A DNA stretch of 64,000 bases from Anaspis maculata (taxonomy: Eukaryota > Arthropoda > Insecta > Coleoptera > Scraptiidae). Below, in pieces: positions 35,301 through 46,767 of this stretch (position 1 is the first letter of the stretch; each line of letters opens with the position of its first letter). The notes under the pieces were generated by a model. It was not told where the DNA came from, made no database searches, and worked only from the letters and a program-made list of their open reading frames with translations. The stretch is taken from positions 14,521,262 to 14,585,261 of the forward strand of contig OX421962.1 of the NCBI GenBank assembly GCA_949128115.1. The letters run 5' to 3'. The position numbers were made by a program, and so were the translations under genes.

Positions 35301-38300
35301 CAGTAAGGCATAATTAAAAAAATAGTTTTATGCAATTGTTCTAACTTGACTACTTCGATTTTTCAAACATAATAATACAGCATTTGCTCAATTAGTGAAA
35401 AAACACCGAACCGGAATCAATTTTTTTACAGTAAGTCCTCTAAGTCTTATCATGTGCTATCTTGTTTGATTATTATGTTAAAAATAGAAAAAGGGATCTA
35501 AAAACCAGTAAGGATGTAGACAGCGAATAAAATTCAATGCTGAGGCAACTCAAAAGTTGAGTTCGATGGAGTTGGGTAGACGAGCAGAGGGCAGAACTTC
35601 GTTATGTCCACCTGAACTCCGCTTCATGTGAGTGATTTTTTTTCTGGATAAAGACATTAATAATTATCATTTCTTGAATAATCATAGCGATTCAAATAAA
35701 TGAGAATCAAAAGTAACGAGTGATTGGTCTCCCTGGTAGCCATGTTCTTCTGCCAGATTTTCAGGAATCATATAGGCGACTTGAGGAGAAATATATCCGA
35801 CCACTCGTTACTTTTGAATTTCGTTGATTTAAATCGTAATGATTATTCAAGAAATAATAATAATAATTGTCTTTATCTAGAAAAAAAGTCACTCACATGA
35901 AGCGGAGTTCAGGTGGACATAACGGAGTTCAGGTGGACATAACGAAGTTCTGCCCTCTGCTCGTCCACCCAACTCCATCGAATTCAACTCTGGAATCACT
36001 GCCTCAGCATTGAATTTTTCCCGCTGTCTACATCCTTACTGGTTTTCAGATCCCTCTTTCTGTGTTTAACATAATGATCAAAGAAAAAAGCACATGATAT
36101 GACTTGCAGAAATTACTGTAAAAAAATTGATTCCGGTTCTGTGTTTTTTCATCAATTGAACAAATGCTGTAAAATTATGTTGAAAAAATCGAAGTAGTCA
36201 AGTTAGGACAATTGCATGGAACTGTTTTTTTTTTTAATTTATGCCTCACTGAGAATGAAAGTTCTGAAAAAATCTTGAGTCATTAAGCGTTTCCTCAAAA
36301 CAGCAAATTAGTGCCAAACCAGTCAAGTAGTGTCACTTGTAGTATTTTTCATGCAGAATCCGAATCTAATGTCAGTTTTGAAAAAACTTTTCTACAGGGT
36401 GACTTTTTTGTTACTCCTAAACAAAAGGCCTTGGGAGAATTTTGAAGCCAGATTCTGAACCGCCTTGAAAAACTGGATATACCCTTGAGCTATGTCAGTT
36501 CACTCACCGGACACCCTGTATATCACATTTGCCCCAGGTTTTCGGGCAAATGTGATACCCTATCTCGCTATAGGTTTCCAATGGAAGTTTCTTGTGAGGC
36601 GAATGTGAAGATAATAATTTTTCTGTGCATTTTGCTCTTTGAATCGTCTTATTATCATTAAAAATAGAAAAAATATGTAATAACAAACAAAAGCATAAAA
36701 AAATGGTGGTATCTCCCATCAACATACCAAAACTCTAATTGCACTTTTATAAAAATTTAAACATTCCACAACATATTTTGTAGCTAGAAAAAATAATTGT
36801 AGGTGTCAAACTTCAGTGGAAACGTGAATCCCGATCCTCTCCGATCTTTTTTCGGCTTTGGCAGGATGATGTGATATACTATACCATAATTATGTTACAT
36901 TAATCCCGACTATGTATTTTTCGATAGGCAAATGTGACATGCACAATTATAAAAAAATACGCAATTATATCTTCTCGTAGCTATCAAGAACAATGAAATC
37001 TGCCACTTGTTTTACATATGTGGCCAGATTGTCGAAAAACTACCTCTAAAAGCTCGACTACATGAGTAAATTACAGACTTACCTGTTGCACTTGACTTCC
37101 AACCTCAAATGACAATTCACACGAGTTGACAAATAATTTTGTAATCGGTCGGTAAAGTAGAGCTCTAACTGGCTCAAGTAGATCAGTGGTGTAAGTTTTG
37201 TCAGTTCAGTGCTGAAGAAAGCAATTTTAATGTTTTTTCTTCAAATTTTGCCCGCCTTCATCACATTTGCCCCATTTTTACATTTACCCCACTTCACCTT
37301 ACCTTATTCGTGGTCCTAACTAAAGCTCTATCTGAAAAGCTCTTCCGCCCGAACCGTCTGGCCTAAAATAGTGCACTTTTCCTCCCCCTTTTGCAGGAAG
37401 AAAAGTAGATTTTTATTCCTTTTGTTTCTCCTCGAGTTTCTCCTGCAATTTAGAATTCAATTTTTTTCGGAAGTTGTAGACGAAGAATCACATTTTCACA
37501 CTGTTGAATAGATTTCTTTCTAGTCAATCACACAACAAGGTATCACAGCTCAGTCACATTATTATCAATCGACTGGGAAAATAGAGGGAGTCGAAGGACA
37601 ACCTTTTGACCCTCCATATTTTCAAAAATAAAAACCTTTAATTTTTTGTAAATTTGAAGGGTCCTTCGACCCCTGTTTTTTTTTGTTATTTTGAATGATT
37701 TTTGTAAACCCTTCTAAACATACCAAAAAGGAATGTTCGAACCTTTGAATGTGTTTTGTAATTCTATTTACTATACAGGGTGAGTCGCAAATTCTGAAAA
37801 GCCAGTTTTTTCTTTTTAAATGCATGCAGAAAATTTGTAATAAAAACTGTTTGTAGTATTTGTTGCTCTACATCAGTTTTATAACCTCTAGAATCTTTCA
37901 GTCCTTTTCGAGATTGATTTTTCAGGATTTATGACTCACCCTGTACACTTATAGTGCAAGCGGTACACACCTAAAAACACATCGATACTGCATTTTGGAG
38001 TGCAGTAACGAGATTTGGTATGGGCATACTTTATACCAAGACAAGCGATTTGACCCGCAGCACTCGATATTTTGTCCCTTAGGGGGCCAATGGGGGCCCT
38101 TCAAATTTTCAAGATGCAAGAACTTTCACATGACGATCATTGAGTATCGTCATGTATGTCATAAATGAAGCTTACGGGTCTATTGAAAATATTTTCATCA
38201 ATTGTCGTGGTGTCCGATTCATTCTTCACACTTGAAAAAAAATTTCTTTGGCAGAGGTCAAAAAAACTGTTTTTATTTTTTCTTCCATGCAAGGAGACGA

Positions 38301-40887
38301 TAAATTCATATGTTCTGTTGCGTTCCCAACTAAATCGCATTCCCTAAACCTAATTATAAAGAAATTTTTCTTGAATTGGTATTTTTCAAAGAAGTGGTGA
38401 CCTCTTCAGTACCTCTTTTCCAAGAGCATTTCTTTCTATGTCCCCACTGGATATCACTCGTAATTTTTGCAGGAATGGAGACCTCGAACTCTTTAGTTGG
38501 TGGTTGCGAAGCAACATGACTCTAAAATGCCAAAGGAAGCCCAAAAAAAATTTTTTTCTGCTGGGCCGTCCAACTTACGATATTTTGATTTTATAGTAGG
38601 AGAGACGCGGACCAGTATTCAATCCAGGCTGCAGGCACAGGCGATTTGGTTTCAACAGAAAATATTCTTCCATTCCGTGTTTTATTGCAGTACAACAAAA
38701 CGCAGAGTCGTTAGGTGTAAGTAGGTATATTTTCCGGTAGAACTTATTCGCCTAGACTAGATCTTATTTATTTGCGCGTCTCCCCTACTACAAAATCAAC
38801 ATGCCAAAAATTTGACGGTCCAGCAGAGAAAAAAAGTTTTAGGGCTCTCTTGTATGTTTTGAAGCCATGTTGCATGGAAATTACTAAGAAAAGAGTTCAA
38901 GCTTCTCATATCAGCGAAAATTGACAGTCTTATCCACTAGGAACATTGAAAAAAATGCTGTTGAAAAAAGTGTACTGAAGAGGTCACCTCTTCTTGGGAA
39001 AATGATATTGCGAAAAAATTGTCTTCATATTTGGGCTTACGGAACGCAATTTAGTTAGGAACGCAACAAAACATATGAATTTATCGTTTCCTTGCACAGC
39101 AAAAAAAATAAAAACAGTTTTTTTGACCTCTGCCAAAGAATTTTTTTTTCAAGTGTGAAGAATGAATTGGACACGACAACATTTGATGAAAACATTTTCA
39201 ATAGACCCGTAAGCTTCATTTATGACATACATGACGATACTCAATGATCATTTTGTGAAAGTTCTTGCATCTTGAAAATTTGGAGGGCCCCCATTGGCCC
39301 CCTAAGGGACGAAATATCGAGTGCTGCGGGTCAAATCGCTTGTCTTGGTATAAAGTACGCCCATGCAAAATCTTGTTACTGCACTCCAAAATGCGGTATG
39401 CTTTTGCGTACCGCTCCCACTATTAATGAAATCACAAAAGAGATTCAGAGGTTGAAAAATTTCGCTTATTGGTCTGATGAAGAGAGTTTACTCCAAAATA
39501 ACGGAAATAGGGGGAGGTCGGACCCTCCATATTTCCGAAAATAAAAGTCGTAAATTTTTCTCAACATTTTTCTGGTGGTTTTGGAGTACTTATTTCCTTA
39601 GCTGCGGTTCAATTTCCTACACCGAGTTTACAAACACCCTGTATAGCCTGTAACATACCATATTATCAAAAAAAATTCTACTGGCGGTAGGCTGTGGTCT
39701 GGTCATTGGCAGGCAAACGAGGTTGATTTTGGCCAGGCCACAGCCTACCGCAAGTAAAAAAGTTTTTGATCATACGGTATTTACCTACCTACATACCTAA
39801 TTTATGCAAGATATAAATTCATACCTAATAGCAAATGTGTCAGGAGGAAGTGGCCCAAATAATTAATTTGCATAACGGGATCAAACCCATCCTCCGTCAC
39901 CTGTCCAGGTGGGGCGTCCGAAATCCCAGCATTGTTGACAAGTATGTCCAATTGTGTGAGGCTCTTGTTGAGGTCTTTGGCAAGGTCACGGACTGACTTG
40001 AAGCTGGTCAAGTCGAATGTTTTGCTGATCACGTTAGGGTTGCCGGTTTTCCTTATGATTTTCTGTCGAGACTTTTCCGAGTCGCTTCGGTCGGCTATGA
40101 TGACCGTGCAGCCTCTTGTTGCTAAGTGCATGCATATTTGGTATCCAATTCCTATAAGCAACAGAAGAGATTCAAGTATTAAGTATCTATTCATTGGTGA
40201 TGTTGTTGACTTGCATTTATGTTAAAATATAACCGAAGTCATTTCTGTATTTTACTATTAATTACATTTTGAATATTCAGCATTTATACAGAGTGTCCCA
40301 GAAATAAGTGATATATTGGCATGCCAATATGCGAAGAAAAGGGATTTTAAATTTTCTGAGTAAGCATCAAATCGAGTGCTCCACTGACATGACCCATAAT
40401 GATTCTTGCAAATTTAGTCAGTTGACTTATTGACTACTTAAACCCATAAGTGGGAGGTCGGGAAAGTGGAATTGAACTAGATTAATTTAATTCAAAAATT
40501 CATTATTAAAAATGCCAGCGGTTGATGAGATGTCAAAAAAATTGACAGGTTTCATAAAAAAAAGGAGCTGTATTTGTGATTTGGAGAAATCTGGAATGTA
40601 AAAAATGGGGAAAAATATTTTAAATGAGCTTGTTTGATGGTTGTTTCTTAATTATTAATTATGGTAGACGCAAAATAATCAGATTGATGTATGATATATT
40701 TTATTACTTTTATAAAAAGTCACTTACCATCATTACCTCCCGTTACTAAGGCAGTTTTTCCAACAAGACATTTCTTCACTTTCGGTCTGCTTCCAGTTAT
40801 TTTTATGTATGCAGTGTACATCAGCACCCAAAAAAATATCCAAGAGTAATGCACTTGCACCATGAACTTTTTAACAAATCCTATCAT
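32195..40887 (-). CDS. Short-chain dehydrogenase/reductase, retinol-dehydrogenase-like (4 exons)
   Basis: This is the one intact host gene here. Coding exons on the minus strand are 40887-40728, 40151-39825, 33139-32823 and 32386-32195. Their lengths (160, 327, 317 and 192 nt) total 996 nt, 331 codons plus stop, with no frame break. All three introns have GT..AG ends. The product has a hydrophobic N-terminal anchor (about residues 12-28, HYSWIFFWVLMYTAYI), the cofactor motif TGGNDGIG (49-56), NNAG (126-129), Asn150 in INYLGHF, the catalytic Ser in FTSS (177/178) and YNNSK (Tyr203, Lys207), then YHPG. This is the full SDR set and the normal length for microsomal RDH11/12/13-type enzymes, which interconvert retinoids or other lipophilic aldehydes and alcohols with NAD(P)(H) at membranes. 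The substrate cannot be told from sequence. Confidence 0.9.
32823..33139 (-). CDS. SDR gene exon 3
   Basis: The acceptor ATTTATAG precedes 33139. The exon encodes GRMLFTSSFMS with the catalytic serine, YNNSK with the catalytic Tyr and Lys, and STAYHPGIHFSNLYG. The donor is GGAAAG|GTATGT after 32823, phase 0. Confidence 0.9.
33872..34442 (+). mobile_element. 571 bp mariner-derived MITE, copy 2
   Basis: The same layout as copy 1 at 9353-9926: ACGTATGGTCCGAAAATTTT at the left, the complement ending GGACCATCCGT at the right, TA flanks (33870-33871, 34443-34444), and the same internal transposase-tail remnant. Confidence 0.85.
34747..35093 (+). mobile_element. tRNA-derived SINE with A-tail, copy 1
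   Basis: The head (34750-34835) resembles a serine-type tRNA, with a perfect A box TGGCCGAGTGG (34759-34769) and B box GGTTCGAATCC (34812-34822). The acceptor strands do not pair, so it is not a working tRNA gene. The body ends in a run of about 20 A. AAAAGTGCA at 34738-34746 is repeated at 35094-35102 as the target duplication. Transcription would be by RNA polymerase III and movement by a LINE in trans. Confidence 0.85.
35903..35942. repeat. 20 bp tandem duplication in one palindrome arm only
   Basis: CGGAGTTCAGGTGGACATAA occurs twice in tandem; the mirror position in the left arm (about 35600-35625) has a single copy, so the duplication arose after the palindrome. Confidence 0.85.
37565..39641. 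mobile_element. 2.1 kb palindrome in SDR intron 2, left end truncated
   Basis: The arms match from 37959 to about 38600 and from about 38790 to 39418 (for example GACCCGCAGCACTCGATATT against AATATCGAGTGCTGCGGGTC-like sequence). Outer parts match more loosely: CCCTCCATATTTTC near 37612 and the same block near 39523. The right end is CAAACACCCTG at 39641 with TA. The left counterpart is missing. A 168 bp MITE (37776-37943) sits in the left arm; the right arm shows the empty TA site near 39420. Confidence 0.75.
37776..37943. mobile_element. 168 bp MITE with CAGGGTGAGTC ends, copy 1
   Basis: The ends are CAGGGTGAGTCGCAAATTCT and the complement ending ATGACTCACCCTG, with TA flanks. A second copy is at 47010-47184. 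Both copies share flanking sequence (GTAATTCTAT... on the left, CACTTA on the right), so they descend from one insertion that was then carried by a larger element. Confidence 0.85.
39658..39778. mobile_element. 121 bp hairpin MITE
   Basis: CCATATTATCAAAAAAA...GCGGTAGGCTGTGG at the left mirrors CCACAGCCTACCGC...GTTTTTGATCATACGG at the right; TA flanks (39656-39657, 39779-39780). It lies 17 bp from the end of the preceding palindrome, within the SDR intron. Confidence 0.8.
39825..40151 (-). CDS. SDR gene exon 2
   Basis: The acceptor is TGCTTATAG before 40151; the exon completes the GIG of the nucleotide-binding motif, then LVNNAG and INYLGHFLLTHLLL. The donor is ATTAG|GTATGA at 39824. The frame continues in phase into exon 3 across a 6.7 kb intron. 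Confidence 0.88.
40728..40887 (-). CDS. SDR gene exon 1
   Basis: It starts with ATG at 40887 (MIGFVKKFMV), encodes the membrane anchor and VGKTALVTGGND, and ends after one base of the next codon at the donor ATG|GTAAGTG. Intron 1 is 576 bp. Confidence 0.85.
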
Positions 40888-42232
40888 GACTAAATCGCTC
40901 TACTCACCTATAGGTACAGTAATTTTATATTATATATCTAGAGAAAGCACTATGCGGCAAAACTGCAACACTTGTTACTCTTGTTAATAATGGCATGATA
41001 AAAAAAGGTACGGCCATGAATGAGGAATATTACATAGGTATATCTGCATTAATGGATACAAATAGATAGGTGGCAGTAAATCGAATGTCAAGGCATGCTC
41101 TATTACTGTAAAACATGATAAAATAATATTGCCACATAGGAATAATAGTTATTATCCCAACATTTATTGCAATACTTTGACTCTTAGGAGTTTCAAACCT
41201 GGTACTATTGTACTATTCTTAATTCTCATTAATCAACTCGTGATATCCACCAAAACAATTGCTTGAATATTTTTTTAATTCAAGAATTAGACGACTTGTT
41301 GCTGCGCTTACAGCTATGGCCCGAATATTGTTTTTATATTTTTAATGCGAACCACATTTTCGTGCCAAATTTCAGGCCGCGGTGAGGTACAAGAAGTAAT
41401 GAAATTTTGTGTACATATTTGGGAGATCATAATTATTAGGAAACACTTTCAAAAAGTAAACTTCAATCACCTAATACGAAACAGTAAAAGGACGTTTCGT
41501 TCTTCAGACATGATTTTTTGAAAATAAACGCCGTATTTTATACTTATTGTAAATTTCTCGAAGAAAAATATTTTATTTGAAATCTTCGGAAATATTTAGC
41601 CGATTTTTATGCAATTTAGGATGCGGGTGGGTGCCTTGTGAAATGTCCGGTCTCAAAATAGTAGTCTCAGTCGATCACAGCCGCCACAATCAGGAAAAAT
41701 AATCCCGAAGATAGTTAATTCGATTTGATAATTTGATAGAATAAAAATTATTCTCTCCAAGGACCTTGCAGGAAGAATGCTATGATAAAAAGTCCTGCGG
41801 CAGACATGACAACAATTTTTTTCTGTATCTGCTTACCTGGAAAACTACAATTTGTCTTATGAAGTTTACGTTTTTTATGTCAATTTTTATTCGACCATAA
41901 TATTGACTCAAAGGCAGAAGCGCATAATTTCAGTTGAGAAACCGCCATATGGAGAAAGTAGGTACCCGTGGACACCTAGCAATAATTTCCAAATATTGAA
42001 GACTAAGGTTATTTTTTTTCGATTTCTGGTATAATTCTTGATAAGCATTTCCGTAAATTACCCTGGATTTTATTTTGCTAGGTCTAAGGTGACCAACCGT
42101 CCTGATTTAGTAAGGACAGATTTAGATTGTAACATCTTTGTCCTGTTTCACGTTCATGTACTGATTTGTCCTGATTTTAAGCAAAAATATTGCTTTGTTC
42201 TGATTTCAAGCAAAAACGTGTTTTTTTTATTT
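40888..42232. other. Region upstream of the SDR start; no gene recognised
   Basis: AT-rich sequence upstream of the dehydrogenase start codon, expected to contain its promoter and 5' UTR. No clear TATA or initiator could be assigned. A CAGAGTG variant end (40289, in intron 1) is the nearest transposon trace. Confidence 0.35.
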
Positions 42233-44008
42233 CAAAGGACCCCGCACGATTCTTATGGAAAATGGGTCTCGGTCAAATTCACTAATTTTTTTATATGTTG
42301 TAGCCCAATTCGACACGAGCCAAAAACCATCGTCCGTTACCCAAAAAAATGGACAGTTTTTTGTGTATAAGGGGTTGAAGATGGGTTATTTCAAGGTAAA
42401 AAAATATGTTCCAACGTGAGTGAGAACATTTCAACGTCCTTTCTAACACATATGGCTCATGACAATTCCCTTTTTCTTTTGTGAAAAAAGCAACCCCATC
42501 CCTCACCCCCAACCCCTACTTGTGGGTATCAAATTCGAAAATACGTTTGAAAGTCATGCAGATGGTTCTATTTTGTCGAATTATGAATTTTGGCACAAAT
42601 TATTGTTCCAACCCCCAAATAGGGGGTGGGGTTGAAAAAAAAAACAATCGGTCAATTCGGCTGAATTTCTGATATTGTGCTTTACCAGTTACGCTAAACA
42701 AGATTATCAAGGGAAAACTTATTCGTATGACCAGTTTCCACCCCACAGAGGGTTGAAGTTGACTACAATGAAGCATAAGATATTCTTCCATGTCATAAAC
42801 CAAATGAATGGAAATTGTGGACTCTCATATTATCTTGTTTCGTAAAAATGTATATTCTTCAAAAATACTCTCACCCCGTCCTTCATCCCCTATTCCTGTT
42901 TCTGAACATCATATTCTAAATAAATCTCAAAAATTATAATAATTTTTATTTCATCCTTCACATGGTCGCAGTAGCTGGAATAACAGTGTGACATAATATT
43001 TTGCCTTGATTGAGCAGCTTTCGCTTTAAATGACATTCAATTCTTCAATCTAAACTATAAATAAAGGTGTATCCGTACAAAAGAAAAAAGTTGGGAATTA
43101 TGTACAGGTGAACATAATTAACCTGCTGTGAAGCTGAAACTTGATAGGAACACCAATATTTTGAATAATAATCCAGTCAAAAATCATAAAAAAATATATA
43201 TATCCCACCCTGCTTATGTTAGCACTCTAACGTAAGCATAGTGAAAGTGAATTTTGAGAGGGGATTCACAATCGGATGCAGAGAATCCGACCATAGACCT
43301 TCTCCTACATTTTCAAGATTTATTCCGAATATGATGTTCAGAAACAAGGATAGGGGATGAGAGACGGGGTTGAAATTATTTTTGAAGAATGGACATTTTT
43401 ACAAAACAAGACGATATGAAAGTTCACTATTTTCATTCCTTTGGTTTATGACATGGAAGAATATTTTATGCTTCATTATAGTCAACTTCAACCCTCTATG
43501 GGGTGGAAACTGGTCATACGAATGAGTTTTCCTTTGGTCATCTTGATTAGCGTAACTGATGAAGCACAATATCAGAAATTCAGCCGAATTGACCGATGTT
43601 TTTTTTTCAACCCCACCCCCTTTTTGGGGGTTGGAAAAACAATTTGTGCCAAAATTCATAATTCGACAAAATAGAACCATCTGCATGACTTTCAAACGTA
43701 ATTTTGAATTTGATACTCACAAGTAGGGGTTGGGGGTGAGGAAGGGGGTTGATTTTTTCACATAAGAAAAAGGGAATTGTCATGAGCCATATATGTTATA
43801 AAGGACGTTGAAATGTTCTAACTTACGTGGGAATATATTTCTTTACCTTGAAATAACCCATCTTCAACCCCTTATAAAAAAAAAACTGTCCATTTTTTGG
43901 GTAACAGACGATGGATTTTGGCTCGTGTCAAATTGGGCTACAAAATATTGAAAAATTAGGGAATTTGACCGAGACCCATTTTCCATAGGAATCGTGCGGG
44001 GTCCTTTG
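42233..44008. mobile_element. 1.8 kb palindrome with CAAAGGACCCCGC ends
   Basis: CAAAGGACCCCGCACGATTC at 42233 is mirrored by GAATCGTGCGGGGTCCTTTG ending at 44008 except for one base. The arms include CCCCTTATAAAAA/TGTATAAGGGG, and the centre is about 43080-43200 where CTAACGTAAGC pairs with GCTTATGTTAG. The flanks are not TA, so the target duplication and superfamily are unclear. No coding sequence. Confidence 0.8.
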
Positions 44009-45248
44009 CCGCGAAAATTGATTGATCCACCACCTCACCCGTCTTCCACATCATCACTACTTCCCTTTCCACATACTTCCGTTCCTGTACCTATCACACT
44101 TGACAGTTGACACCATACTCGTAAGTCTAGGTATAGGTCCTACCCTACAACCTACCAATGAAATCATAGTCTCAATTTTGTGTTTTTTTCTATTATGAAA
44201 TTTTATTTCTTATGATTACATTTGAATTTCTTGTGTTATTAATAGGGTTGCCAGAAAGTCTTTTTTGAATAGAACGTTGAAGAACTCTTTTTCGACAGCG
44301 ATTTCCAAGATAGAAGATATTAGAATGTCTATCCGAGGTGTGAGTGAGCTCCAAATCTCATGAAAATCGTTTTACTAGAGATTATATAAAAAAATAGGTA
44401 CATAGGTATTTGTTGTAAAAATTGTTCATAGTTGACCGGTCATTCTCGAATGCAATACGTGTCAAGCCGAAATGCGAACTCCGTCTCAATGAAACTGACA
44501 CAGCGTAGGTATATTCCTATATTCATATGTATCTCGAAAATTAAGCCTTCGATCAAAATCTTGCAAGAGTAACTTTTTTAAAATTAGGAAACTAAGAACA
44601 CCATTAGGTAAGCGCCTCTCAAAAAAGTGCCTTGATAATGTCAAAATCTCAATTATGTAGAAGAAGATGCACGTTTTTGGTTCTAGATATCTCAAAAATC
44701 AAAAAAGATAATCGAAATCTGTTTGCAGAATTGCCAAATTGACCCGACTTAGTATCCCCTATCAAAGAAGATGCACGTTTTTGGTTCTAGATACCTCAAA
44801 AATCAAAAAAGATAATCGAAATCTGTTTGCAGCATTGCCGAATTGACCCGACTTTGTTTCCCCTATAATAACGAAGTTACTCATAGTGGAGGCCCGAATC
44901 TGGGACACACTGTAAGTATTTCATTCATCATTGAGGACGGGGCTTCCTAACCTAAAACTAACATCAGCTAGAAAACGCCCGGCAAGTGGCGGAATCAAGA
45001 AACAAAAAGCGAAAACGGTGTCGGATCTGATACATTTGCGACATTGAAGAAAGCAGACCCCTTATTTATCTTGACAGGAAAAATTGCACATCAGTCCGGA
45101 TAAGAGCGCGGATGAGCGTCAATTGATGGCATAGATGTTTCCGAAGGTGCCAAGTCGATGCAAGGATTGATGATCACCGCGATTGCACTCTGATCATTTC
45201 TGCAGTTAATTTCAACCCTGTGTTTACACCATTTTAACCCTGTGTTTA
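44009..45248. other. Unassigned stretch with a 104 bp tandem duplication
   Basis: No genes recognised. It holds the 44661-44868 duplication and a direct repeat AACCCTGTGTTTACA at 45213-45251, the second copy of which runs into a CAGGGTGTCCAG end at 45249. Confidence 0.4.
44661..44868. repeat. Tandem duplication, period 104 bp, two copies
   Basis: AAGAAGATGCACGTTTTTGG begins both units (44661 and 44765). The units differ at only about five positions, suggesting a recent duplication. Confidence 0.9.
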
Positions 45249-45500
45249 CAGGGTGTCCAGAGAATGGTGAAAAAGCTCTCTAGTACGTTGTAGGGGACCT
45301 TTTAGAAAACACCGAAAAAATTATAAAAAAATTCTTCGACTTTAATTTTTGGGGTTATTAAGGGTCAAGGGACGGCTCTTTGAACCCTTTAATTCTTGTT
45401 AATTTGAAAAATTCCAGTTTACTGTTGACTGCAGAATTATGAGAAAGAGATATCGACCACTGGATGTGTATTGAATAGTTTTTATTCACAGGGTGAGTCA
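45249..45500. mobile_element. Fragments with CAGGGTG ends
   Basis: TTTA-CAGGGTGTCCAGAGAATG at 45245 and TCA-CAGGGTGAGTCATAAGC at 45486 are two element starts in the same orientation; neither has a visible partner end. They are truncated copies. Confidence 0.45.
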
Positions 45501-45654
45501 TAAGCTGAGATTAATGTTTGAAGGACCAGTTTTGAACTCAATTTTTCCAAAAAAAAAAACTTAAAGATTTTTGGAGTATAGGTATTAGAAACTCACAAAT
45601 AACAATAACGAATAACACAATCTGCTCAATAGACAATAGTCAATAGGCCCATAC

Positions 45655-45852
45655 CCGACCGGATTAGTTCCGCATCCTTCCTGGCTGTGAATCAACTGCA
45701 TGAGAAACTTCTGAGAAACAGCGTTCCATTATTCCTGAATTGCATTTACCAATTCATACAGATTTTCCAGTCGTCATTCCTTTCCTTTCAATTTCCATTT
45801 CATCCTACTCCAAACATGCTCAATAATATTCATGTCTGGAGACAAAAATGGC
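45655..45852 (-). pseudogene. Tc1-type transposase C-terminal remnant
   Basis: Minus-strand translation across two stops reads SPDMNIIEHVWSRMKWKLKG, then NLYELVNAIQE and WNAVSQKFLMQLIHS. This is the Tc1 block with the third catalytic residue (Glu of IEHVW, DD34E type) and the C-terminal ESMPRR-like region. The other two catalytic residues are absent; no inverted ends were identified. Confidence 0.75.
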
Positions 45853-46140
45853 TAATTCGTCCTTTCAATATCACAGAGCATAAAATAACATATAAAGTGG
45901 GCGACCAATTGGTCGCCCAGTGACAAAGTTTGGTCGCGTAGTCAAAGTTTGGTCGCGCAGTCAAAAAATATTCTTTTGCTACATTTTATTACTTCGTACT
46001 TCTATTTTTTTTTTTTCATAAAAGCAATAAGACCCAGTTTCTTTTTAAATCAAAGTGACATCCAAAATCAATGTTCACAATTTGTGACGTTGGAGTTTCA
46101 TAGAAAATTGTGATCTAGGATCTAGTCAATAAATCTTACG

Positions 46141-46680
46141 ATGGAAAAAGGTCCTTATCCTGGTGGGTTTGAGGAAGATTTTTCGGCAGACGCCAATGGC
46201 CTCAATGACGACGATGAATTGGGGGAAACTGTTTCTAGGAGAAGGGTGACTCCTTCATTCGTATCGTAAATGAAGTTATATTTTGTCAACCCACGAATTT
46301 TTGTCCAACGTACGTCACAAGACCGAGATGTTGTGGAAACAATTGAAAAATTGTTAACAACTCCAGAAATCAAAGTGACTGCCGTCACGAGTCGAATCAC
46401 TGCCAAATGTGAGTGATTGCCACAGCAAGAGCGGAGGTCAAAAATCTTTTTGGTAATAAGGCCGTTTCACAGTTCACAGATGGTGTCGTCTCTCTTTTTG
46501 CAAGCGGAAATTTTTCTTCTCTTTTTTCAATGCTTGAGAGTTGCATGGCCTGCTACCGTTTTTGCGAAATTAGTCGAAGCTTTCATTTGTCTAGCACCTC
46601 ATAGCGCAGGTCCAGAAAAGACTGTTTTCGTGCACACGATCATAAAAAGCTCCAAACAGTCGAGCTACTCACAATATTAA
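46141..46680 (+). pseudogene. Possible hAT transposase C-terminal remnant
   Basis: A plus-strand frame starts MEKGPYPGGFEEDFSADANG, meets one stop at 46267-46269 and continues LYFVNPRIFVQRTSQDRDVV to 46409. After a shift, LVEAFICLAPHSAGPEKTVF near 46573-46632 resembles the hAT dimerisation domain (usual form: PHS.A..ER.FS). The alignment is short and could be coincidence. Confidence 0.35.
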
Positions 46681-46767
46681 TTTTTTTTCCTACCGATTAA
46701 ATGGTTCGAATGAATAGTTTTGATACATTGAAATATTTATCTGAAGCTCCTTGTAATTCATATTATA

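Larger units (their letters stand above)
34530..36518. mobile_element. 2.0 kb CAGGGTGTCCGG palindrome in SDR intron 2
   Basis: The ends are CAGGGTGTCCGGTGAGTGAA at 34530 and TTCACTCACCGGACACCCTG ending at 36518, a perfect 20 bp mirror with TA flanks. The arms meet at about 35740-35780. Unlike the right arm, the left arm carries an extra ~520 bp (34636-35155) bounded by TACAGGGTGA and TCACCCTGTA that includes a SINE. The right arm keeps only the TACAGGGTGAC end and is shorter. No coding sequence. Confidence 0.85.
33766..37299. mobile_element. TA-flanked composite element with AGGTGAAGTGGGG ends, in SDR intron 2
   Basis: AGGTGAAGTGGGGTAATTGT at 33766 is mirrored by the sequence ending ATTTACCCCACTTCACCT at 37299; TA lies on both sides (33764-33765, 37300-37301). 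The matching ends are only about 20 bp. Inside are MITE copy 2 (33872-34442), the palindrome 34530-36518, and AT-rich sequence at 36521-37260 that repeats the word CAAATGTGAT. Subtracting the nested insertions leaves roughly 970 bp without coding sequence. Confidence 0.6.

Noticed and set aside
36521..36555. A terminator-like hairpin (ATCACATTTGCCC)
   Set aside because: A 13 bp stem beside a transposon end, with no gene reading into it; intrinsic terminators do not apply to polymerase II genes.
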